Below are positions 1 to 5,427 of a stretch of DNA of 16,710 bases, piece after piece. Made by a program: the position numbers and the translations under genes. The notes under the pieces were generated by a model that saw only the letters and a list, made by a program, of their open reading frames with translations, searched no databases and was not told the origin of the DNA. The stretch comes from Patescibacteria group bacterium (lineage in GTDB: Bacteria > Patescibacteriota > UBA1384 > XYA2-FULL-43-10 > CAINNR01): contig JAQVAO010000003.1 in NCBI GenBank assembly GCA_028690755.1, forward strand, positions 1 through 16,710, given 5' to 3'. How positions within the stretch are numbered: the stretch's first letter is position 1; every line of letters starts with the position of its first letter.

Positions 1-3
1 CCG

Positions 4-132
4 GGTAGTGAAAATTCGACAGCTTTTAAAAAATTAGCCTTCGATATGCTCTGCCCGTAGCGAAACACTTTAAAATCTAATTTATTTAATGTGTTAGTAG
101 AAAGCAGTAATTTTAGTCGAATTTCTACTACC
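4..132 (+). promoter_or_regulatory. Candidate structured RNA leader upstream of the MBL-fold gene
   Basis: Positions 4-20 (GGTAGTGAAAATTCGAC) and 116-132 (GTCGAATTTCTACTACC) form an inverted repeat matching at 15 of 17 positions; the two mismatches are adjacent. Inside it, GCTTT 22-26 can pair with AAAGC 101-105. AACAC 64-68 pairs with GTGTT 91-95, continued by TTAAA 70-74 with TTTAA 85-89. The hairpin loop (CTAATTT 77-83) can pair with AAATTAG 31-37, which would make a pseudoknot. The 3' strand has a competing partner: TTTCTACTA 122-130 is perfectly complementary to TAGTAGAAA 95-103. The Shine-Dalgarno AGGGAGGA (133-140) follows at once. Mutually exclusive helices next to a ribosome-binding site suggest a regulatory RNA, but this was folded by eye and matches no family I recognise. 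The 5' boundary may lie outside the window. Confidence 0.4.
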
Positions 133-143
133 AGGGAGGAAAA

Positions 144-626
144 ATGATAATCAGCTATTTAGGCGAAGAAAAATTTAAAATCAAAACTAAAGATGCAGAG
201 ATTTTATTAAGCGATGGAAAGATAGAGATCGACGGCTTTGTCATCGATTGCCCTGGCGAATATGAAAGGAAAAACATCTTCGTTGAATCGCCGATAGATA
301 AACCAGCATACAAACTTTTTGTCGAAGAGGTCAAAATGTTGTATCTGGGGAAGGTAAAAAGTTTGACTGATCGTGAGGTGGAAGAAATTGACGGAATTGA
401 TCTAATTTTTCTTCCAGGCGGTTCTGAGAATTCTATGGATTTGAAAAATGCTCTCGACCTTGCTGCTACACTTGAACCGGGGATAATAATTCCAATGCTT
501 TATGAAAGCATGGAATCTTTGCAAAAAGAAGGAATTGAAGGGGAAATTGTTAAATCAGCAAAGATTGGTAAATCTTCTATACCCGAAGAAGGCAAAATGG
601 TTGTTATTCTCGAGAAGAATAATTAA
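144..626 (+). CDS. Degenerate UlaG-like MBL-fold protein, metal ligands lost
   Basis: 160 residues. It follows the short UlaG-like metallo-beta-lactamase-fold pattern: an N-terminal YLGxxxFKIK strand (5-14), the CPGEYE turn (36-41), a YLGK segment (67-70), DLIFLPGGS (86-94) and EPGIIIPMLY (111-120). In active relatives these blocks read LGHSCF, PGEYE, HLGD and IPMHY. Here the histidine of the first block is E8, the HLGD block is YLGK, and the last histidine is L119. Every metal ligand I can place is therefore replaced, which suggests a non-catalytic scaffold or binding protein. The ATG at 144 follows a strong Shine-Dalgarno at 133-140. The dhh gene begins 18 nt downstream, so co-transcription is likely. 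Fold assignment is by motif recognition; function is unknown. Confidence 0.65.
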   Translation: MIISYLGEEKFKIKTKDAEILLSDGKIEIDGFVIDCPGEYERKNIFVESPIDKPAYKLFVEEVKMLYLGKVKSLTDREVEEIDGIDLIFLPGGSENSMDLKNALDLAATLEPGIIIPMLYESMESLQKEGIEGEIVKSAKIGKSSIPEEGKMVVILEKNN

Positions 627-644
627 GACTAGCTTTAAACTTAA

Positions 645-1610
645 ATGTCTTCTATCAACAAGTTCATTTCTCACATAAAAGAGGAAAAAAACGACAATTT
701 TCTTTTGATCGCTCATGAACGTCCCGACGGCGATACAATATCTGCTGTTCTATCTTTAAGGTCGATGATCCTTTCTTATAAAAAGAAAGTTCATCCCGCA
801 TCTTCGCAAGGTGTGCCTGAAGTTTTCCGTTTTCTTGACGGCTGGAATCATATCAAGGAAGATTTTTTAACTGGTGATTTTCAAACGATTGTTTTGGTTG
901 ATAATGGTGATCTGAAAAGGACCGGCTATATGAGTCGAATTATAGCTGCCAAAAAGAGCGGGGCAACGATCGTAAATATTGATCATCATCCAAAAAATGA
1001 CATCTGGAAATTGGCAAATATTAATATTGTCGATGAAAAAGCTTCTTCTACCTGCGAGATTGTTTATAATATTTTTAAGCATGCTGGTATGCAAATAAGT
1101 CACCAGGTGGCGACTGCTCTTCTTACGGGAATTTATACTGATACCGGTGGCTTTCAGCACGCGACAACAACAGCAAAAACGCTTGAAATTGCTTCAGACC
1201 TTATGAGTCTGGGGGCAAAATTAAAAAAAATTTCCGGTAACATCAGCAATTTTAAAAGTGTCTCGATGCTTAAACTTTGGGGCATTGTATTAAATCGCAT
1301 GGTATCCAGGTCAGACCTCGGACTAATATATTCGGTTATCACCAGAGGTGACATTCAAAAATGTCAGGCTAAAGAGGAGGATCTAGCCGGAGTTGTAAAT
1401 TTAATTGCAACTATACCAGATGAGAGGGCTTCGCTCTTGCTATACGAGCTTCCAAATGATAAAATCAAGGGTAGTTTACGCACAGAAAATAACGAGGTTG
1501 ATGTTTCTCAAATTGCCTCACTTTTTGGTGGCGGTGGTCACAAGCGAGCCTCAGGGTTTGAGATTGATGGACGATTGCGACAGACAAAAGATGGTTGGGA
1601 AGTAGTTTAA
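645..1610 (+). CDS. nrnA: DHH/DHHA1 phosphoesterase, NrnA-type nanoRNase/pAp phosphatase
   Basis: 321 residues, normal for NrnA-like enzymes, which degrade very short oligoribonucleotides and may dephosphorylate 3'-phosphoadenosine 5'-phosphate. The N-terminal DHH domain has the metal-binding series: H24-ERP-D28-G-D30 (motif I), D86 in LVDNGD (motif II), DHH at 113-115 within NIDHHPKND (motif III), SSTCEIVY (134-141) and D166 in YTDTGGF (motif IV). The C-terminal DHHA1 domain carries the substrate loop GGGGHKRASG at 295-304. All expected catalytic residues are present. The start at 645 has no clear Shine-Dalgarno; translation may be coupled to the gene ending 18 nt upstream. The tRNA-Leu gene begins 14 nt after the stop, so both may lie on one transcript. 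The family call is firm; the exact substrate is inferred. Confidence 0.88.
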   Translation: MSSINKFISHIKEEKNDNFLLIAHERPDGDTISAVLSLRSMILSYKKKVHPASSQGVPEVFRFLDGWNHIKEDFLTGDFQTIVLVDNGDLKRTGYMSRIIAAKKSGATIVNIDHHPKNDIWKLANINIVDEKASSTCEIVYNIFKHAGMQISHQVATALLTGIYTDTGGFQHATTTAKTLEIASDLMSLGAKLKKISGNISNFKSVSMLKLWGIVLNRMVSRSDLGLIYSVITRGDIQKCQAKEEDLAGVVNLIATIPDERASLLLYELPNDKIKGSLRTENNEVDVSQIASLFGGGGHKRASGFEIDGRLRQTKDGWEVV

Positions 1611-1624
1611 ACAATAACAATTAT

Positions 1625-1712
1625 GCCCGAGTGGTGGAATTGGTAGACACGAAGGACTTAAAATCCTTTGGCCTAAAAAACCGTATCGGTTCGACTCCGA
1701 TCTCGGGCACCA
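1625..1712 (+). tRNA. tRNA-Leu (anticodon UAA), CCA encoded
   Basis: The acceptor stem GCCCGAG (1625-1631) pairs with CTCGGGC (1702-1708). A1709 is the discriminator and CCA is encoded at 1710-1712. The D stem is GTG/CAC (1634-1636, 1648-1650). The anticodon stem AAGGA/TCCTT (1652-1656, 1664-1668) encloses CTTAAAA with anticodon TAA at 1659-1661. A long class II variable arm spans about 1669-1684, as expected for leucine. The T stem ATCGG/CCGAT (1685-1689, 1697-1701) holds the loop TTCGACT. No separate promoter is obvious; it starts 14 nt after nrnA and is followed directly by a terminator. Confidence 0.96.
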
Positions 1713-1740
1713 AAAAAAACAGAAGAAATTCTGTTTTTTT
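1713..1740 (+). terminator. Intrinsic terminator after tRNA-Leu
   Basis: AACAGAA (1718-1724) and TTCTGTT (1729-1735) form a perfect stem around a GAAA tetraloop. The flanking A-tract (1713-1717) extends the pairing into the T-tract (to 1740). It separates the tRNA transcript from the lytic transglycosylase gene. Confidence 0.88.
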
Positions 1741-1751
1741 GTTTTTTATTA

Positions 1752-1767
1752 TGTTACAATTATCTCA
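1752..1767 (+). promoter_or_regulatory. Extended -10 promoter, leaderless-type, for the SLT gene
   Basis: TACAAT at 1755-1760 is preceded by TGT (1752-1754), giving the extended -10 form TGnTACAAT. The ATG at 1768 begins 7 nt after the hexamer, where transcription normally starts. There is no Shine-Dalgarno between them. The region expected to hold a -35 is the terminator T-tract, so the extended -10 probably compensates. Confidence 0.55.
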
Positions 1768-2448
1768 ATGATAAAAATTAGATCTGCGATAAAAACTCTA
1801 ATTGTTTCTTTTGTTTTAGTTGTGGTAGTTGTCGCCGGCTATTTTTATTTACCGGGGGTTTTAGGTGATTCTGTCTTTCCGCTTGAATATGAGGATACGA
1901 TTAAAAAATGGTGCAAGGAATACAACGAAGACCCGTTTTTGGTCGCTGGTATAATTATGCAGGAATCTGGGTTTAACCCACAAGCCAAGTCTTATGCTGG
2001 TGCAATGGGAATTATGCAAATAATGCCGACTACTGGAATGAGTATCGCCAAGGGTGTCGGGATAACAAATTTTTCAACTGATATGCTTTATAATCCGGAA
2101 ATTGCGATACAAATGGGGACTTGGCATATCCATGTTTTGAAAGAAAAATATGGTGGTAGCGTGCCGGCTGCACTAGCTGCTTATAATGCCGGAACTGGTA
2201 ATGCTGACAAGTGGATTAGAATGGGAATTTTGAATGATCTTCCTTACGGCGAAACTCGAAAATATGTTGCTAATGTTCAGGAATATATGCAAGTTTATCA
2301 CAAACTTTATCAGGATCGCTTGGAGTTGACTGATGAACCAGTGGGCGAACCGATGCCGATTGTTAAAAAACAGGAAGAGCCTTCGACCGCTGTTGTTTGG
2401 GGGCGAATGTTGAAAGAGCTGGTAAACGTCTTTTATAACGTTGAATAG
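1768..2448 (+). CDS. Membrane-anchored soluble lytic transglycosylase (SLT domain)
   Basis: 226 residues. An N-terminal uncleaved anchor or signal (about 10-30, very Val/Leu-rich) places the rest outside the membrane. The SLT (Slt70/MltE-like) fold follows: QESGFNP with catalytic E66, then YAGAMGIMQIMPTTG, a PEIAIQMGTWHI segment and the substrate-binding AAYNAGTG near residues 147-154. These enzymes cleave the MurNAc-GlcNAc bond with 1,6-anhydro product formation, for wall growth or insertion of surface machines. The C-terminal ~40 residues are a short Pro/Glu-containing tail with no recognised domain. The start follows from the extended -10 placed 7 nt upstream and the absence of an earlier in-frame start. 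alaS begins 2 nt after the stop and is probably co-transcribed. Confidence 0.9.
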   Translation: MIKIRSAIKTLIVSFVLVVVVVAGYFYLPGVLGDSVFPLEYEDTIKKWCKEYNEDPFLVAGIIMQESGFNPQAKSYAGAMGIMQIMPTTGMSIAKGVGITNFSTDMLYNPEIAIQMGTWHIHVLKEKYGGSVPAALAAYNAGTGNADKWIRMGILNDLPYGETRKYVANVQEYMQVYHKLYQDRLELTDEPVGEPMPIVKKQEEPSTAVVWGRMLKELVNVFYNVE

Positions 2449-2450
2449 AG

Positions 2451-4127
2451 ATGAAATCGGGTGAATTGAGAGAAAAATTTCTAAAATTCTTTGAGGAGCG
2501 GGGTCACAAGGTGATCCCTTCTGCTTCTTTAATGCCGGAAAACGATCCTTCGGTTCTTTTTACAACCGCCGGAATGCAACAATTTAAAAGATATTATTTA
2601 TTTCCGGATGAAGCGATCTCTGCGCGAATTACCACCTGTCAGAAATGTTTACGAACTGGTGATATTGATGAAGTTGGCGATGAATCACATTTAACATTTT
2701 TCGAGATGTTGGGCAATTTCTCTTTTGGCTATCCTGATAAAGGAGAATCCTATTTTAAAGAAGAAGCGATATCTTATGCCTGGGAGTTTTTAACCGAAAT
2801 TCTGAAGATCGATAAATCTCGTATTTATGCTACTTATTTTTCTGGTGATAAAAATGTTCCAGAAGATATTATTTCAAAAGAGATTTTGCAAACTATTGAT
2901 GGTCTTAAAAAAATTAAGCCACAAGGGTTTAAGGATAATTTTTGGTCACTTGGCACCGAGGGCTCACCAGGAGGGCCTACGGTTGAATTTTATGTCGATG
3001 GAATCGAGGTCTGGAATTTAGTGTTCAATCATTTCGTTTTTAAAAATGGTGAATACCTTGAGTCCGATCAAAAGGGGGTTGACACCGGAATGGGTCTGGA
3101 GTGACTAGCTGCGGTAATTCAAGACAAAAGAGATGTTTATGAAACTGATATTTATGAGCCGATAATTAAGAAAATCGAAGAAATATCAGGTAAAAAATAC
3201 AATAAAAATAAAAAAGCATTCCGAGTCATTACCGACCATGTGCGAGCTGCAACTGCCTTGATTTCTGATGGAGTGTTGCCATCAAATAAAGATCGCGGGT
3301 ATGTTCTGCGACGCCTGATTCGCAGGGCAATTATTAAAGGAGAGGAAATTGGAATTAAGAAAAACTTTGTTTCAACATTTTCATACGAAAATTCCGTTTC
3401 TAAAGAACTTGAGAGGGAAGAGTCGAAGTTTAGAGAGACACTGGCAGTCGGTCTGAAAGAGTTTGAAAAGTGGTTTTCTTGGCAATCCAAACCCAATAGA
3501 AAAATCATTCCAGGGTCTGTTGTCTTTGACCTTTATCAGACATATGGTTTTCCAATTGAACTTACGGAAGAAATTGCACAAGATAGGGGGTTAACAATTG
3601 AAAAAAAGGAGTTCGAGAGGAAATTGTCAGAACACCAAGAAAAATCCCGTACGGCGTCAGCCGGGATGTTTAAGGGTGGATTGGCTGATAATAAAGTTGA
3701 AACAATGCGACTACATACTGCGGCACATCTACTTTTAGCAGCGTTGCGTCAAGTTTTATCACCGGAGGTTTCGCAAAAAGGTTCAAATATTACTGAAGAG
3801 CGACTGCGTTTTGATTTTAATTGGCCGGAAAAATTATCGACTGAACAAATTTCTGAAGTTGAAAAGATTGTCAATGAAAAAATTAGTGATGATTTGCCGG
3901 TTAAAATGGAAGAGATGAGCCTAGAAGCGGCGAAACAATCTGGCGCGACCGGCGTTTTTGATGATCGATATGGCGAGAAAGTAAAAGTATACAGTATAGA
4001 TAAATTCTCCTGTGAAATTTGCGGTGGTCCTCATGTCGAGAGAACTGGTGAACTTGGTCATTTCAAAATTATCAAGGAAGAGTCTTCTTCCGCTGGTGTT
4101 CGCAGAATCAAAGCGATATTGGAATAG
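2451..4127 (+). CDS. alaS: Alanyl-tRNA synthetase, short form, interrupted by an in-frame UGA
   Basis: The frame runs as one protein of 558 codons, but codon 218 (3102-3104) is TGA. Upstream: class II catalytic core with FFEERGHKVIPSASL near the N-terminus, RITTCQKCLRTGDIDEVG (motif 2 region) and SPGGPTVEFY. Downstream in the same frame, LAAVIQDKRDVYETDIYEP continues the core without a break, then RVITDHVRAATALISDG and RRLIRRAI (tRNA-recognition region). The editing domain follows, with HTAAH (H422, H426) and CGGPH (C524, H528). It stops right after editing, lacking the C-Ala/DHHA1 region of the roughly 875-residue E. coli enzyme; short forms are known in CPR. The UGA replaces the arginine of motif 3 (GMGLER), an ATP-binding residue. 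Reinitiation at GTG 3240 would drop about 45 core residues. Could be a sequencing error, a fresh nonsense mutation or recoding. Confidence 0.9.
3102..3104 (+). other. alaS: In-frame TGA at the motif 3 arginine codon of alaS
   Basis: Sequence reads GGT CTG GAG TGA CTA GCT GCG, i.e. G-L-E-stop-L-A-A, where the family has G-L-E-R-L/I-A-A. A single C-to-T change from CGA, a codon this window uses for arginine, would create it. TGA is an ordinary stop for other genes here (the 613-aa protein, mreC, mreD, PBP2), so the window gives no sign of genome-wide UGA reassignment. Confidence 0.95.
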
Positions 4128-4146
4128 TTCTAAAATTTGCTATAAT
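4119..4146 (+). promoter_or_regulatory. Promoter upstream of the FtsA/PilM-like gene
   Basis: TTGGAA (4119-4124), 16 nt, then TATAAT (4141-4146), with TGC directly before it (4138-4140), so it is also an extended -10. Transcription would start near 4153-4154, which coincides with an ATG at 4154. The -35 lies inside the alaS 3' end. Confidence 0.65.
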
Positions 4147-4153
4147 TTAATAA

Positions 4154-4210
4154 ATGTCTGTTTTTGTAGTGGAGGGATATGGGGCTCTGGAATTTTCGCA
4201 AAAAAGATAA
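4154..4210 (+). CDS. Possible leaderless leader peptide overlapping the FtsA/PilM-like start
   Basis: An ATG lies exactly 7 nt after the TATAAT at 4141-4146 and opens 18 codons (MSVFVVEGYGALEFSQKR) ending in TAA at 4208-4210. It overlaps the first 32 nt of the following gene in another frame. If transcription starts at 4153-4154, this would be read as a leaderless mini-ORF and could couple with or interfere with translation from 4179. There is no protein-level support; it may be a chance frame inside a short 5' UTR. Confidence 0.25.
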   Translation: MSVFVVEGYGALEFSQKR

Positions 4211-5423
4211 TTACGCGCTGGCGCTCGATGTTGGGACTGAGTTTGTAAAAGCTCTGATATTTCGTATTGATGACGACCAAGCTTCGGTTATCGGTGTCGG
4301 CCGCCAGCGCCAGCGGTTATCCGATATGCAGGGTGGGCGGGTAACTGATATCACTGGTGTGATTTCAAATTGTGAAAAAGCGCTAGATCAGGCAGCGGAA
4401 GAAGCCGGTGTTGCACCGACGCAGTGTGTCGTTGGTATCGCCGGTGAGCTGGTAAAAGGAACGACGACAACGGTTCACTATCAGCGCCCGGCGCCAAAAT
4501 CAAAAGTTACTGTAGCGGAATTGAAAACAATAATTACTGAAGTTCAAAAGAAAGCTTTTGAAAAAACTAGAGCTAATCTAGCCTGGGAGACAGGATATTC
4601 CGAGATTGATGTTCGGCTTGTTAATAGCGCAGTAGTTGATGTCAAAATCGATGGATATAAGGTTACAAATCCAGTTGGTTTTCAAGGTCGCGATGTTTCT
4701 GTCGGGATATTCAATGCCTTTGCACCAGTTGTCCATTTAGGAGCGCTTCAAACCATTACCGAAGGTCTTGGTCTTGATCTATTAGGAGTAGTTGCTGAGC
4801 CGTATGCGGTCGCCCGAAGCATGGGTATGGAGGAGTCAGTGGAGTTTTCAGCAGTATTTATCGACATTGGTGGTGGAACGACTGATATCGCTGTTGTTAG
4901 TAACGGTGGCGTTGAAGGTACAAAGATGTTTGCTCTTGGTGGCCGAGTCTTTACCAAGCGGATTGCCAATGATTTTGGCTTATCATTCCAAGAAGCGGAG
5001 AAGATGAAGTTGATGTATTCAAATGAAGAAATTGATAAAAAACAACAAGAAAAAATAGTTAAATCTTTGGATGGAGATTGTCAGGTTTGGCTCTCCGGGG
5101 TACAATTAGCACTGGAGGAGTTTTCAGGGATTGATCTTTTACCATCAAGAATTCTTCTTTGCGGTGGTGGCTCAATGTTACCGGATATAAAAAAATTACT
5201 TGAAGATTCTGATTGGGTAGAAGATCTGCCATTTGCCAAGAAGCCGAAGGTCAGTTTTATCCACCCCAGAGATGTTGCAAATGTTATTGACGAAACACAA
5301 AGTCTTGATGATGCTCAAGATATCACTCCGATGGCCCTTGCTAATATGGCTATCGATCTTGCTGGTACTCCATCTGTTATTACCGGCGCAATGGATAAAA
5401 TAGTTGATTCTTTAAAGGAATAG
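4179..5423 (+). CDS. FtsA/PilM-like actin-fold ATPase
   Basis: 414 residues with the actin/Hsp70-type ATPase layout. Phosphate-1 is LALDVGTEFVKAL (14-26), an inserted SHS2/1C-like region spans roughly 80-190, phosphate-2 is FIDIGGGTTDIAVV (226-239), and the adenosine motif LLCGGGSMLPDI lies near 323-334. EPYAVAR (206-212) is the connecting helix typical of FtsA, PilM and MreB relatives. FtsA tethers FtsZ to the membrane; PilM is the cytoplasmic ring protein of type IV pili. I cannot separate these two from sequence. The next gene, 4 nt downstream, encodes a single-pass membrane protein, which fits a PilM-PilN-like or FtsA-partner arrangement. GGAGGG at 4171-4176 is only 2-3 nt from the ATG, unusually close; no upstream in-frame start exists because of a TAG at 4167-4169. 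Confidence 0.85.
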   Translation: MGLWNFRKKDNYALALDVGTEFVKALIFRIDDDQASVIGVGRQRQRLSDMQGGRVTDITGVISNCEKALDQAAEEAGVAPTQCVVGIAGELVKGTTTTVHYQRPAPKSKVTVAELKTIITEVQKKAFEKTRANLAWETGYSEIDVRLVNSAVVDVKIDGYKVTNPVGFQGRDVSVGIFNAFAPVVHLGALQTITEGLGLDLLGVVAEPYAVARSMGMEESVEFSAVFIDIGGGTTDIAVVSNGGVEGTKMFALGGRVFTKRIANDFGLSFQEAEKMKLMYSNEEIDKKQQEKIVKSLDGDCQVWLSGVQLALEEFSGIDLLPSRILLCGGGSMLPDIKKLLEDSDWVEDLPFAKKPKVSFIHPRDVANVIDETQSLDDAQDITPMALANMAIDLAGTPSVITGAMDKIVDSLKE

Positions 5424-5427
5424 AAAT

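Noticed and set aside
1..60. Open frame ending at TAG 58-60 (PGSENSTAFKKLAFDMLCP), resembling PGGSENS of the MBL-fold protein, as the tail of a tandem paralogue.
   Set aside because: Only 19 codons, the similarity is mainly SENS, and the same bases form the left arm of the strong inverted repeat. Upstream sequence would be needed.
120..130. AATTTCTACT, the core of Cas12a direct repeats.
   Set aside because: Single occurrence, no following GTAGAT arm in the right place, no repeat-spacer pattern and no cas genes; it is the 3' arm of the leader's inverted repeat.
4..132. tmRNA or tRNA-like element, because of ATTCGAC near the 5' end and ACTACCA near the 3' end.
   Set aside because: No T-arm can be formed before the 3' strand, no tag-peptide reading frame, and far too short.
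867..1160. Minus-strand open frames across the window (for example 867-1160, 3152-3508, 5922-6338).
   Set aside because: They lie antisense inside well-supported genes, lack ribosome sites and have no recognisable protein features.
3102..3104. Genome-wide UGA reassignment (code 25 or code 4).
   Set aside because: UGA ends several other genes at natural C-termini (7267-7269, 12898-12900, 13403-13405, 15325-15327), and code 25 reads UGA as Gly, not Arg.
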